A stretch of 15,546 nt of DNA from an uncultured Thermoguttaceae bacterium (GCA_934725735.1 CAKVCP010000048.1:1-15546), one strand, 5' to 3'; counted from the stretch's first letter, positions 5,297-15,180 are shown. Made by a program: numbers and translations. Notes: a model not told the origin generated them from the letters alone.

Positions 5297-8200
5297 ATGA
5301 GTATAGCATTAGGACGACGCTTAACGCCGCGCGCGCTGGCGCTTTGCGCGTTGACGATCGTAGCGTCCGCGTTTGGCTACGAGCCAGCGGAGATTGCGCC
5401 GCGTTTGTGTCGCGACGGCGGCGGCGCGTGGACCCGCGTTTGGCCCGTCGACGTCGATAATTCGACAGATCAAACTTGGAAAGAAAAAGCCCTGGCTCTT
5501 CCTATCGGCGCCGGAGACGGAGCCCTTCCTCTCGAGGGGGAACGCGCTGAAGCGATTCGCGTGACCGATACGGACGGCGTCGAGTACCTCTACAATATCA
5601 TGAACGCCGACGGAAACTTTGTCGAGAAAGGCGTTATACCCGCTGACTCTACGTTGACGATCCCCGCGACGGTTGACGCGGGCGCGACGCGACGCTATTA
5701 CGTCTTCGCGGGCAACCCTCTGGCGCGATATTGTCCCGACCGTCTTGATTCGTTCAGACGCTTGCCGACGAATCTCGATTTTGAATCGGGAGAGAACGGC
5801 GTCCCGACGGGGTGGGTTTTCGACGTCCCCGATCCTTCGCAGAAGTTGACCTGGACGGAAGAATCGCCTGCTTCAGGTAAGAAATGCGTGCGCTGCGATT
5901 GTCCAGAGGGCTCAAAGGCTAGCTGGATCGCCGCGCGTCAGCTTCGGACCGCCGTCGCGCCTGGCGCCCAATATCGCTTTACGGCGCGAGTTCGCGGCGA
6001 GAACGTGAAAGGCTCCTGCGGATGGTATCTCCATTTTGGCAACGACGACAATGAGATGGTTACGTCGCCGATGCTCTTGAAGTCGGAAGGAACCTTTGAC
6101 TGGACGACCGTTAGCGGCGTCTTTACCGCGCCGGAAAACACGGATCAGCTCTCTTTTGGCACCGTTCTTCACGGAACGGGCGTCGCGTGGTTCGACGCGG
6201 CGGAGCTCGAACGAATTGGAGACGCGCCTTGCGAGACGCGTTTTCACTCGATCGGAGCGGAAATTTCGCTCCCGAACCCCGAGAAGCGCTATCCGACGAC
6301 GGATGAAACAGCGTCGGAAGGAACTTCGACCCTCGATTTGAAGAAACTCGGCGTCGATCCTTCGAATCGCATGGCGACGATCGAGCTCGTCGTGACGGAG
6401 GAAGGGGAGCAGATCGTGATCTTCGATCTTGCGTCCCTTGAAACGCGCTGGAATCGCTCGCTTTCCTCCGACGACTTCGAGATTCTCGACCTTCAAGGGC
6501 GTCCCGTCGACGTCGTCTTATTCAACGGCAAGGCGTTTTTTCACGCGAACGTCCCGCAGGGAATCCGCGCGTGTTTCGTCGTCGTTGAGAAGACGCAAAG
6601 CGTTTCCGGACGCGTGAACACGTCCAAGAACGCCGTCGCGAACCAGGCGTTCCCCGGCACGATGATGCAGAGCTCCAACGCGGAAAAAGCGGACGCGGCG
6701 ATCCAGACGTCGACGTCTCTCGCGTTGCCGGGCTTCCTCGCGGAGAAGAACCTCCTCGGCAAGGCGGGGAACTTTGAGAACCTCGATCCTCAGACCTTTC
6801 AGCCGAAGGACGCGGAGCAGCTCAAGTGGACTCGCGACGCCGACGAGCCGGGCGTGACGTACTCCTTATTTGATTCGGGCGTTCCCGAGTTAGGGAAGCA
6901 GTCCCTGCGCGTGGTCGTCGACGAATCGGCGACTCGAAAGTGGCGCGGATGGAGACTCTCCGCGCCGGTCAAACCGGGACAAAATTATTACGTCGGGTGC
7001 GCGATCGCTTGCGACTCCAAAGGCGGGGACTATCGAATGCATATGCATTGGCGTCGCGCCGACGGCTCCCTCGCCTCCGGCGGCATGGGGTCTACTCCAG
7101 AAAGCGTCGCGGGAAAGAGAGATTGGATCCTCACTTCTTCGCGCGTGAAAGCCTCTCCGGACTCCGCGTCCCTTGAGCTTCATCTCACGAGTCAGAATTA
7201 CGGAACCGCGACTTACGACTCAGTGTTCATGATTCCGGTCAACGTCGGCGAAGTCCGCGATTTCGTCGGCGGAAAAGACGGCGTCTTCCAGGTTCCCGCC
7301 GTCGCGAAGGTCTTCAAAGATTCGACCTTCGCCGCGAATGAAGAAAATATCGATCTCAAAAAAGGTCGCGCCGCGCATTGCGCGCTCGCTCTTGACGAAG
7401 AAGAGATTTTGCAGTTGGCGCTCCGCCTCCCGCAAGACGGGGAGTACCAAGTGAGCGCGACGCGCCCCGTGAAGCGCGTCGGCGGCGCGATGCTTCCCGC
7501 GCCGGAGATCTTCGCCGTCGGCAACGTGTACGTCGACTATCCGACGAACTACTATCAATCTCAGGCGGACGCGACCGTCCGCAAATTCCCGACAGCGACC
7601 CCCGGTTGCGACGGATGGATCGGCGATTGGCCCGATCCGTTGATTCCGATCGACGCGGTCTCTGAGGAGGGGGAAGCGCGTCGCAACGCGGCGCTCGAAG
7701 GACTCGGCGATAAGATCGCCCTGCGCAGCGATTCCGAAATCTTAGCGATCGACGGATTTGCCGGGCGTTTGGCGCTCAAGGCGCATGAAACTCGCGCTCT
7801 ATGGCTCCGCTTTAAGACGGAAGCCAAGTCTCAACCCGGCGTCTACGACGGATTGCTGACCCTTCGTCCTACGACGGGCGCGCCGATTCAGATTCCGTAT
7901 AAAGTCGAAGTCTTGGGGTTCGACGCGCCGACGACGAAAGTCGCCGCGATCTACGACGCGCGTATCGCGACCGATTACTTTGGTCAGGGCGTTCGACGCG
8001 ATAAAGTTTCAAAGATCGCCGACAAGCTCCTCGAAAGAAAACTATCCTCCGACACTCCCCCCGCAGATTTGCATATCGTCTACGATAAAGCGACGGGAAC
8101 GGCGTCCGCCGATTGGACTTCTTACGACGCGGTAATGTCGGAATACTTTGACGAGAAGGGAGGAAAATTCGGGTATTATCCGTATGACTTCTATCTCTTC

Positions 8201-9136
8201 GGTTGGGGCGTTCCCCCTAAGGAAGTCGAGGGAGAAGCGCCGTACGAAGGAACGTGGCCTTACGAGGGCGTCGACCGTTTCGCGCTGCGGCCCGAGTATA
8301 AACGCGCCTATCAGGCTAAGCTTAAGCTCTTCTGGGAGCACATTAAAGAGAAGGGGTGGGACGATAATCTCGTTTTATACATCTCCGACGAACCTTTCTA
8401 CTCGCGCCCCGAGATCATTACCCAGATGCAGGCGCTTTGCGACATGATTCACGAAGTCGACCCCGCGATTCCGATCTACAGCAGCACGTGGATCTACGTT
8501 CCCGAGTGGTTGCGCTATCTCGACGTCTGGGGCGTCGGCCATTACGGCGGCGTATCGGAGGAACAGCTGAAAGAGATTCGCGACGCGAACGGACGCATTT
8601 GGTGGACGACGGACGGGCAGATGTGCTTGGATACGCCTTATTGCGCCGTCGAGCGTCTTTTGCCGTACACTTGCGTGAAGCACGGAGCCGAAGCGTACGA
8701 ATTCTGGGGCGCTACGTGGTACACGTGCAATCCGATTGATACGGCGTCGCATCTGTACATCTCGCAGTCGGATCAGCCGGGCGTGCGCTATTACGTCCGC
8801 TATCCCAACGGGGACGGCTATATCTTCTATCCAGGCGACCTTGTGAGACGACCGGGCGAGATTCTCGACTCGATCCGCTCAGAAGAGGCGCGCGAAGGGA
8901 TCGAAGACGCGGGCTGGCTCGAAGCTCTCCGTTCGGAGATCGAAGCGAAGACGCTTCCCGACACGGCGGAACGTCGCGAAGCGCAGAAGGCGCTTAACGC
9001 CGCGCTCAATTATCTTCCCCTGGATTGCGGGAGCGGACGTTATTCTACGCGCTATATCTCCGATCCGAAGAAGTTTGAGGAGATTCGACTCAATGTCGGA
9101 CGGGCAATCGATAAGCTGACGAACGGCGCGAACTGA
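5297..9136 (+). CDS. Large secreted GH123/DUF4091-like glycoside hydrolase with carbohydrate-binding-like modules
   Basis: 1279 residues. AGGAG at 5284-5288 lies 8 nt before the ATG. A Sec signal covers residues 1-25 (cut after A23-S-A25). Visible layout: an N-terminal beta-rich part (about 28-150); a CBM4/9-like module (about 155-310, opening NLDFESGENGVPTGW and closing with a WFDAAELERI strand); a beta-rich linker; a second such module (about 485-650); a beta-sandwich containing WPDPLIP (about 650-870); and a (beta/alpha)8-like catalytic part (about 870-1170). A DUF4091-type end follows (NGDGYIFYPG...EILDSIRSEEAREGIEDAGWLEAL). In characterised GH123 beta-N-acetylgalactosaminidases an adjacent Asp-Glu pair acts in substrate-assisted catalysis; here D1031-E1032 in LYISDEPFY is the candidate pair. 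It probably degrades amino-sugar glycans outside the cytoplasm. The exact substrate cannot be read from sequence. It is a stand-alone gene after the prepilin array, ending at a shared terminator. Confidence 0.82.
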   Translation: MSIALGRRLTPRALALCALTIVASAFGYEPAEIAPRLCRDGGGAWTRVWPVDVDNSTDQTWKEKALALPIGAGDGALPLEGERAEAIRVTDTDGVEYLYNIMNADGNFVEKGVIPADSTLTIPATVDAGATRRYYVFAGNPLARYCPDRLDSFRRLPTNLDFESGENGVPTGWVFDVPDPSQKLTWTEESPASGKKCVRCDCPEGSKASWIAARQLRTAVAPGAQYRFTARVRGENVKGSCGWYLHFGNDDNEMVTSPMLLKSEGTFDWTTVSGVFTAPENTDQLSFGTVLHGTGVAWFDAAELERIGDAPCETRFHSIGAEISLPNPEKRYPTTDETASEGTSTLDLKKLGVDPSNRMATIELVVTEEGEQIVIFDLASLETRWNRSLSSDDFEILDLQGRPVDVVLFNGKAFFHANVPQGIRACFVVVEKTQSVSGRVNTSKNAVANQAFPGTMMQSSNAEKADAAIQTSTSLALPGFLAEKNLLGKAGNFENLDPQTFQPKDAEQLKWTRDADEPGVTYSLFDSGVPELGKQSLRVVVDESATRKWRGWRLSAPVKPGQNYYVGCAIACDSKGGDYRMHMHWRRADGSLASGGMGSTPESVAGKRDWILTSSRVKASPDSASLELHLTSQNYGTATYDSVFMIPVNVGEVRDFVGGKDGVFQVPAVAKVFKDSTFAANEENIDLKKGRAAHCALALDEEEILQLALRLPQDGEYQVSATRPVKRVGGAMLPAPEIFAVGNVYVDYPTNYYQSQADATVRKFPTATPGCDGWIGDWPDPLIPIDAVSEEGEARRNAALEGLGDKIALRSDSEILAIDGFAGRLALKAHETRALWLRFKTEAKSQPGVYDGLLTLRPTTGAPIQIPYKVEVLGFDAPTTKVAAIYDARIATDYFGQGVRRDKVSKIADKLLERKLSSDTPPADLHIVYDKATGTASADWTSYDAVMSEYFDEKGGKFGYYPYDFYLFGWGVPPKEVEGEAPYEGTWPYEGVDRFALRPEYKRAYQAKLKLFWEHIKEKGWDDNLVLYISDEPFYSRPEIITQMQALCDMIHEVDPAIPIYSSTWIYVPEWLRYLDVWGVGHYGGVSEEQLKEIRDANGRIWWTTDGQMCLDTPYCAVERLLPYTCVKHGAEAYEFWGATWYTCNPIDTASHLYISQSDQPGVRYYVRYPNGDGYIFYPGDLVRRPGEILDSIRSEEAREGIEDAGWLEALRSEIEAKTLPDTAERREAQKALNAALNYLPLDCGSGRYSTRYISDPKKFEEIRLNVGRAIDKLTNGAN

Positions 9137-9157
9137 CGCGCTTCATTGGCTCAAGAA

Positions 9158-9198
9158 ATAAAAAAAAGCCGTCGCGTGAATGACGCGGCGGTTTTTTT
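9158..9198. terminator. Bidirectional Rho-independent terminator between convergent genes
   Basis: CCGTCGCGT (9169-9177) pairs with ACGCGGCGG (9183-9191, one wobble) around GAATG. A run of A lies on the left (9159-9167) and T7 on the right (9192-9198), so it can work on both strands. It serves the GH123-like gene on + and the porin gene on -, whose stop codons are 88 nt apart. Confidence 0.9.
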
Positions 9199-9224
9199 AT
9201 TGGACGACTCTCGTTATGTTGGGA

Positions 9225-10664
9225 TTAGTACTGGACGCTCATTTGTAATCCGAGAGTGTCGTATTCCGAGTCGGTATGTTTCTCGCCCTTGGTCGCTTTG
9301 GTGAGACCGTGAGTCCAGGTCGTCGACCAGCGAAGATCGGGAGTCCACCACCAGTTGACGCCCAGGACTCCTTCGTCGAACGTGCCGTAGGTCGAGCCTT
9401 CGACGTTCTTCAGGTTGTCCATGTTCGTGTGCGCGTACATGACGACGAGTTCAAGATCGCCCCAGTTGTCGGGAAGCGGTCCTTTATTCTCTTTGCTCTT
9501 GCCGATATTGTTGACAAGGTGCGCACCCGCGAATCCGCCGCCTTCCTTGCTATAGTGACGGAAGTTACCCTTCGTGAGGAAACAACGACCGATCAACGTC
9601 GACGCCCAGGCGGTTCCGCAGTCCCCGTAGCTTCCGACGAAGTTTTCGGAAACGAATCCGAAACGACCGCGCTGGTACGCGATTTCGCCTTCCGACACGT
9701 TGAAAGAGTTTTCAATCGGAACGACTCCCGTAAGGAGATAGGGCATCGAGCCGGTCCAAACGGTCGGACGCGCGCGGAGTTTGACGGTTTGTTCGCCGCT
9801 CGCGACGAGCCAATAAGAGCTACCGCCGATATGGAGGACTTCTTCGAGGTAGCCGTCTTCATTCTCGCGATAGATAGGCGTCGCGGTGAGACGCGTGTCG
9901 AGGATGACGCCGGGATTGTCCGTCACAAGCGCGGGTTCGTCGGTGAGCGCTTTGCTCGCGTAAACGCCGTTATACCAACGGATGTTCTGATCGGCAAAGT
10001 GCATCGTCGAGCCGATACCAAGACGTCGGTGAGGGCTGAAGGACATCGTGTTCCCCGAGAAGTAGGAAATGCCAGGCGAGTTGATCAAGAGGTCGCGTTC
10101 GCTCATGCACGTTTCGACCTTGAAGTGACCGACTTTTACCTTCTGGAAAATCGGAACGTCCTTCACGCCGACCATGATGTTCTTATACACGAGGCCCGTC
10201 TTTGCGTTATTAATAGCGGAGACCGCGACCGAACATTCGTAACTTAGAACGTCGTATCCCGTTCCTTTGAGTTGGAAACGCGCTTCGCGCAACGCAAGGT
10301 CGTTGTTTACGTCTCCGTAAAACGCCTTATTTTCCTCCGATTGATTGACCGCTAAGGAGTCGACGATAATGATGCCGCCGAGCTTGTTGACGAATTTCTT
10401 CGATTCAAGCGGTTTGTCTTGTTTCTTCTCCACAGTTGAACGCAACTTTGCAATTTCCATGCGAAGTTCGTCAATTTCGTCCTCCGGGTCAAACGAATAT
10501 TCTTCTCCGGGAGTCTGCATCTTTGCCGCTTGGCGTTCCAGATGGCGTTGATAATAGTCTTCCGCCCAGTGATCGTCCCCTGCGAAAACCAGAGGAACCG
10601 CAACGACGACTCCTGTCAACGCAAGAGCCGTATGTTTCAGATAATAAAAAGGGAAAATTCTCAT
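9225..10664 (-). CDS. Outer-membrane porin, OprP/OprO (Porin_O_P) type
   Basis: 479 residues. The signal peptide covers residues 1-28, cut after VFA (VFA|GDDHW). A charged region and a short coiled coil (about 62-81, DEIDELRMEIAKLRSTVEKK) precede the barrel. The rest is rich in alternating polar and aromatic strands typical of a beta-barrel, with the phosphate-porin-like order GGIIIVDSL, LREARFQLKG, VKVGHFKVETCMSERDL, SPHRRLGIG. It ends in MSVQY, an aromatic C-terminal strand as needed for insertion by the BAM machinery. In the OprP family the N-terminal coiled coil supports trimer formation in the periplasm. The ATG (10662-10664) follows GAAGG. It is the last gene of the minus-strand group and lies 255 nt after the transporter stop, probably with its own promoter. 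Phosphate or another anion is the usual ligand of the family; selectivity cannot be judged here. Confidence 0.75.
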   Translation of the reverse strand: MRIFPFYYLKHTALALTGVVVAVPLVFAGDDHWAEDYYQRHLERQAAKMQTPGEEYSFDPEDEIDELRMEIAKLRSTVEKKQDKPLESKKFVNKLGGIIIVDSLAVNQSEENKAFYGDVNNDLALREARFQLKGTGYDVLSYECSVAVSAINNAKTGLVYKNIMVGVKDVPIFQKVKVGHFKVETCMSERDLLINSPGISYFSGNTMSFSPHRRLGIGSTMHFADQNIRWYNGVYASKALTDEPALVTDNPGVILDTRLTATPIYRENEDGYLEEVLHIGGSSYWLVASGEQTVKLRARPTVWTGSMPYLLTGVVPIENSFNVSEGEIAYQRGRFGFVSENFVGSYGDCGTAWASTLIGRCFLTKGNFRHYSKEGGGFAGAHLVNNIGKSKENKGPLPDNWGDLELVVMYAHTNMDNLKNVEGSTYGTFDEGVLGVNWWWTPDLRWSTTWTHGLTKATKGEKHTDSEYDTLGLQMSVQY

Positions 10665-10919
10665 GATTCCTTCACCATTCGACGACGTCCATGTACTATG
10701 CGTTGGATGACTCCAACCTTCCCTTCAGGTCGCAATAAACCCAACAAGAGAGCTTTTGTCGTATCGGCCTTTTTTATTGGCTCAGTTTAGAGAATTTGTA
10801 AAATCCTAGTAAGAAACTAAGCAAAGGTTTATAAATCGCGAGAAGTTAAGGGCAAGAAATGAACGAAGCGACCGTCGGAAACAGTCGCTTCATTTTTTTA
10901 AACGGCGATCGAACTTCGC
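10665..10919 (-). other. Leader and promoter region of the porin gene
   Basis: Non-coding stretch between the transporter stop and the porin start. Read on the minus strand it holds the hairpin at 10865-10899, a weak promoter candidate (TTGCTT, 17-18 nt, TACAAA; about 10794-10822), and a small perfect hairpin GTTGGA-GTCA-TCCAAC (10702-10717) in the long leader. The frames crossing it on + have no ribosome binding site and look non-coding. Confidence 0.4.
10865..10899. terminator. Hairpin terminator downstream of the AspT-family gene
   Basis: GAAGCGAC (10865-10872) pairs perfectly with GTCGCTTC (10884-10891), and T7 follows on the + strand (10893-10899). In the minus direction, in which the transporter is read (stop at 10920), the trailing sequence is GTTCATTTCTT, a weaker U tract. 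It probably ends the sdh-transporter transcript and separates it from the porin. Confidence 0.65.
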
Positions 10920-12230
10920 TTATTGCAAGAACTTGATGAGGAACTGCGAGGCGAGAACTACCATGACGAGCGCGACGGGGTAGGTCGACGCGTAAGCTGC
11001 GGCGACGTCGTCGGTCTTGGCGGCGTTGATGAGCGCGCCGAGCGCCGGGGTGGAGGTCATACCGCCGGTGAGCGAACCAAGGTTGTTGAGCATGCAGAGC
11101 TTAACGACATAGCGCGCGATGAGGTATCCGAGGATCATCGGAACGAGGGTCATGATCGCGCCGTAGACGAAGAGGATGAAACCTTGCTCCTGGATGATTT
11201 CGACAAAGCCGTTGCCGCCGGGGACGCCTGCGCCGATGAGGAACATGATGAGCCCGAATTCGCGGAAAGACTTGAGGAAATCGGCGGAAAGCTCCATGCT
11301 GATCTTTCCGAGATGACCGAAGTGCCCGAGGATCAAGCCCATGAGGAGCGCGCCGCCGGTGTTGCCCAAGGCGAAGCTAGCGCCGCCGGGAAGCGGAATC
11401 GAGACTTTACCAAGGATAATGCCCAAGCAGATCGCGAGCGCGAAGGGGGCGAGTCCCATGGGGTCGAGCTTGAGAAGGTTGGCGGGAAGGACGCGTTCGC
11501 CGGATTGATCGGAGGACGCGACGAGCTTCTGCTGTTCGACTTTGAGGTCGGCGCGCAGGATGATCGGAACGATCTGGACGAAGAGGACGACCCCGACGAC
11601 GCCGAAGGGATAACCGATCGCGTGGCCGACGGTGACTTCGTTGATGAGCGCTTCCGAGTTCTCATAGGTCAGGAGCGCGTCTTGAGCCGCCGCGAAACCG
11701 GGGGTGGTCGTCAAGGCTCCGGAGAGGATGCCCACGCCCATAGCGGCGTTGATCGGCGTGCACATGATGATGATCGCGGTCACGAGCGCTGCGGAACCGA
11801 TCACGCAGAAGCCGATGAACGCGTAAGACTTCGCGTTGCGCTTCAAGTTGGAGAAGAATTTCGGACCGGCGATGAAACCGACGCTGGTGACGAAGCAGAG
11901 AAGACCAATGTCTTGAACGAGCTTCATCGCGCTTTTCATCTTCGCCTCGTCGATGGTGACGAGGCCGATTTGATGGAACCAGGAGTTGTTTCCGGCGCCG
12001 AAATGACCGAAGACGAGAGCCATGAGGAAGACGCCCGCGGCGCCTAAACCGACGCCTTTGATTTCGATCTTACCAAGCGCGTAGCCTAAGAACGCGATGA
12101 GGAAGACGAGGAAGAGCACGTTTCCGAAGGGAGAAACGAACACGCTGCTCAGATAGCTAAGAATAGAAGAGGAGCACGCGTCCTCGCCCGTAGCGAGAAG
12201 AGTGAACGCATTGGAAAGAAGTTGCTGCAT
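10920..12230 (-). CDS. AspT/YidE-family (aspartate:alanine exchanger-type) membrane transporter, compact form
   Basis: 436 residues with about 10-12 hydrophobic segments in two halves. Each half carries the family's signature: GALTTTPGFAAAQDA (about 170-184) with GHAIGYPFGVVGVVLF shortly after, and GSLTGGMTSTPALGAL near 385-400. These are Asp-Al_Ex 'antiporter duplication' domains (TC 2.A.81). Typical members such as AspT, YidE and SucE1 are about 540-560 residues with two cytosolic TrkA-C (RCK) domains between the halves; here only about 40 mainly polar residues link them, so the regulatory domains are absent. AAAGG lies 8 nt upstream of the ATG. The gene starts 102 nt after sdhB on the same strand and is probably co-transcribed. 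Since a family member exports succinate in Corynebacterium, C4-dicarboxylate exchange or export is the likeliest role. Amino-acid exchange is an alternative. Confidence 0.85.
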   Translation of the reverse strand: MQQLLSNAFTLLATGEDACSSSILSYLSSVFVSPFGNVLFLVFLIAFLGYALGKIEIKGVGLGAAGVFLMALVFGHFGAGNNSWFHQIGLVTIDEAKMKSAMKLVQDIGLLCFVTSVGFIAGPKFFSNLKRNAKSYAFIGFCVIGSAALVTAIIIMCTPINAAMGVGILSGALTTTPGFAAAQDALLTYENSEALINEVTVGHAIGYPFGVVGVVLFVQIVPIILRADLKVEQQKLVASSDQSGERVLPANLLKLDPMGLAPFALAICLGIILGKVSIPLPGGASFALGNTGGALLMGLILGHFGHLGKISMELSADFLKSFREFGLIMFLIGAGVPGGNGFVEIIQEQGFILFVYGAIMTLVPMILGYLIARYVVKLCMLNNLGSLTGGMTSTPALGALINAAKTDDVAAAYASTYPVALVMVVLASQFLIKFLQ

Positions 12231-12266
12231 TGGAGCGACCTTTCAAAATATCATTGTACGCAAGAT

Positions 12267-12296
12267 AAGGCCGCGACCTTCGAGGGACGCGACCTT
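12267..12296 (-). other. Intergenic hairpin between sdhB and the transporter gene
   Basis: On the minus strand AAGGTCGCG pairs with CGCGGCCTT (9 bp, one wobble) around a 12-nt loop. No proper T run follows, so it is more likely an mRNA stability, processing or attenuation element than a full terminator. Confidence 0.4.
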
Positions 12297-12332
12297 AATC
12301 TTGCAAAATTCTAAGCGACGAAGAAGTACGGA

Positions 12333-13073
<741 letters not shown>

Positions 13074-13143
13074 CGTTCTTACAATATTCTAAAGTTAATT
13101 GTTAATTTTACGTAATACTAGGACTTGTCAGAGTGAATTCACA

Positions 13144-15093
13144 CTAGTCCTTATAGTTTCGCGTGGAGACGTGAACTTCTTCGTAGTTAAGATCTTCCTT
13201 GTGGAGGACGGGATCTTGGTTCTCGCCTTTGTATTCCCAAGCGGCGACGTACATGTAATTCTGGTCGTCGCGTTTGGTTTCGCCTTCTTCGGTCTGGCTT
13301 TCTTCACGGAAGTGACCGCCGCAAGATTCCTTACGGTTGAGGGCGTCGAAGGCGATGAGCTTCGCGATTTCGAGGAAGTCGGAGAGACGAACCGCCTTTT
13401 CGAGTTCCTGGTTGAATTCGGCCTTGTCGCCGGGAACCTTGACGTCGGACCAGAATTCCTTGCGGAGTTCTTCGATCTTCTTGATCGCGGTCTTGAGACC
13501 TTCTTCATTACGGGACATACCGCAGTATTCCCACATGATGTGACCGAGCTTCTTGTGGAGGGAGTCGACGGTCTGCTTACCCTTGATGCTGAAGATCTTG
13601 TTGATCTTGTCGACGACGGCCTTTTCAGCTTCGTCGAAGGCCTTGTGCTTCGTGTCGATCTTAGGCGTCTGAATCTCGTGAGAGAGGTAGTCGCCGATCG
13701 TGTAGGGAAGGACGTAGTAACCGTCGGCGAGACCCTGCATGAGGGCGGAGGCGCCGAGGCGGTTGCCGCCGTGATCGCTGAAGTTCGCTTCGCCGAGGGC
13801 GTAGAGGCCGGGGATCGTCGTCATCAAGTTGTAGTCGACCCAGATACCGCCCATCGTGTAGTGGATCGCGGGGTAGATCTGCATCGGTTCTTCATAGGGA
13901 TTGACGTCGGTGATCTTTTCGTACATCTGGAAGAGGTTGCCGTAGCGTTCTTCGATCGTCTTGCGACCAAGGCGCTTGATCGGTTCGGCGAAATCGAGGA
14001 AGACGGCGAGACCTGTTTCGTTGACGCCAAAGCCAGCGTCGCAACGTTCTTTAGCGGCGCGGGAAGCGACGTCGCGAGGAACGAGGTTACCGAACGCGGG
14101 ATAGCGGCGTTCGAGGTAGTAATCGCGATCTTCTTCCGGAATCTGAGAAGGTTTGATTTGCTTTTTGCGGAGCTTTTCGACGTCTTCCTTCTTCTTCGGA
14201 ACCCAGATGCGACCGTCGTTACGGAGCGATTCGGACATGAGCGTGAGCTTGGATTGCTGTTCGCCGTGAACCGGAATACATGTCGGGTGAATCTGGACGA
14301 AGCAGGGGTTGGCGAAGAACGCGCCCTTCTTGTACGCCTGAACGAGCGCGGAGCCGTTGCTGTTCATCGCGTTCGTAGAGAGGAAGTAGGTGTTTCCGTA
14401 ACCGCCGGTGGCGAGGACGACGGCGTGCGCGCCGTAGCGTTCGATTTCGCCGGTGACGAGGTTGCGGACGATGACGCCGCGCGCTTTCCCGTCGATGAGG
14501 ACGATATCGAGGACTTCACGACGGTTGTAGGACTGAACCTTGCCCAACTTAATCATGCGGTTAAGGGAGGCGTAAGCTCCGAGGAGGAGCTGTTGTCCGG
14601 TCTGACCGCGAGCGTAGAAGGTACGCGAGACCTGCGCGCCGCCGAAGGAGCGGTTGGCGAGGAGTCCGCCGTAGTCGCGGGCGAAGGGGACGCCTTGAGC
14701 GACGCATTTGTCGATGATGAGGGAGCTGACTTCAGCGAGGCGGTAAACGTTCGCTTCGCGAGCGCGGAAGTCGCCGCCTTTGATCGTGTCGTAGAAGAGA
14801 CGATAGACGGAGTCGTTATCGTTCTGATAGTTTTTCGCGGCGTTGATTCCGCCTTGAGCGGCGATGGAGTGAGCGCGGCGCGGGCTGTCGGAGATGCAGA
14901 AGATCTTGACGTTATAGCCAAGTTCCGCGAGGGTTGCCGCGGCGGAGGCGCCGCCGAGACCGGTTCCGACGACGATGATATCCAGCTTGCGCTTGTTGGC
15001 CGGGCTGACGACTTTCACTTGAGCCTTGAAGTTGGTCCATTTTTCGGACAACGGGCCCGCCGGGATTTTAGACTGCAGCTTAGGATCAGACAT
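13144..15093 (-). CDS. sdhA: Succinate dehydrogenase/fumarate reductase flavoprotein subunit (B. subtilis/Bacteroidota type)
   Basis: 649 residues. It catalyses succinate/fumarate interconversion on the membrane-bound complex. An FAD-binding Rossmann motif G43-T-G-L-G-G48 lies near the N-terminus. The covalent-FAD histidine is H75 in RRAHSIAAQGGINA. Active-site residues are in the expected places: H269 (IHPTC), R345 (PRDVASRA), H411 (HYTMGGI) and R445 (HGGNRLGASALMQG). The NYQNDNDSVYRLFYDTIKGGDFR-like segment and the long C-terminus belong to the B. subtilis/Bacteroidota group that uses a single five-helix cytochrome b subunit, consistent with the SdhC upstream. The ATG at 15091-15093 has only a weak purine-rich upstream tract. 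It is flanked by sdhC (95 nt gap) and sdhB (70 nt gap). No key residue is missing. In this group the enzyme may work as either a dehydrogenase or a menaquinol:fumarate reductase. Confidence 0.96.
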   Translation of the reverse strand: MSDPKLQSKIPAGPLSEKWTNFKAQVKVVSPANKRKLDIIVVGTGLGGASAAATLAELGYNVKIFCISDSPRRAHSIAAQGGINAAKNYQNDNDSVYRLFYDTIKGGDFRAREANVYRLAEVSSLIIDKCVAQGVPFARDYGGLLANRSFGGAQVSRTFYARGQTGQQLLLGAYASLNRMIKLGKVQSYNRREVLDIVLIDGKARGVIVRNLVTGEIERYGAHAVVLATGGYGNTYFLSTNAMNSNGSALVQAYKKGAFFANPCFVQIHPTCIPVHGEQQSKLTLMSESLRNDGRIWVPKKKEDVEKLRKKQIKPSQIPEEDRDYYLERRYPAFGNLVPRDVASRAAKERCDAGFGVNETGLAVFLDFAEPIKRLGRKTIEERYGNLFQMYEKITDVNPYEEPMQIYPAIHYTMGGIWVDYNLMTTIPGLYALGEANFSDHGGNRLGASALMQGLADGYYVLPYTIGDYLSHEIQTPKIDTKHKAFDEAEKAVVDKINKIFSIKGKQTVDSLHKKLGHIMWEYCGMSRNEEGLKTAIKKIEELRKEFWSDVKVPGDKAEFNQELEKAVRLSDFLEIAKLIAFDALNRKESCGGHFREESQTEEGETKRDDQNYMYVAAWEYKGENQDPVLHKEDLNYEEVHVSTRNYKD

Positions 15094-15158
15094 GTCTTTA
15101 TCTTTTATGTGGTTAGAATGTGAACGATATCTTCGTGAGAATAAAATGTACCGAACGT

Positions 15159-15180
15159 CGACGCGTGAAATCGCGCGTCG
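15159..15180 (-). other. Intergenic hairpin between sdhC and sdhA
   Basis: A perfect 7-bp inverted repeat, CGACGCG with CGCGTCG, around an 8-nt loop. No T run follows directly on the minus strand. It may stabilise or mark processing of the sdh mRNA. Confidence 0.4.

Noticed and set aside
9276..10247. A 323-codon open frame on the + strand
   Set aside because: It is antisense to the porin gene, which has a signal peptide, beta-barrel pattern and terminal aromatic residue.
10923..12047. A 374-codon open frame on the + strand
   Set aside because: It is antisense to the AspT-family transporter. It is extremely rich in charged residues and has no domain pattern.
13099..15123. A 674-codon open frame on the + strand
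   Set aside because: It is the antisense of sdhA, whose cofactor and active-site motifs are all intact on the minus strand. Its composition is the biased Val/Asp/Glu/Phe-rich pattern of a shadow frame.
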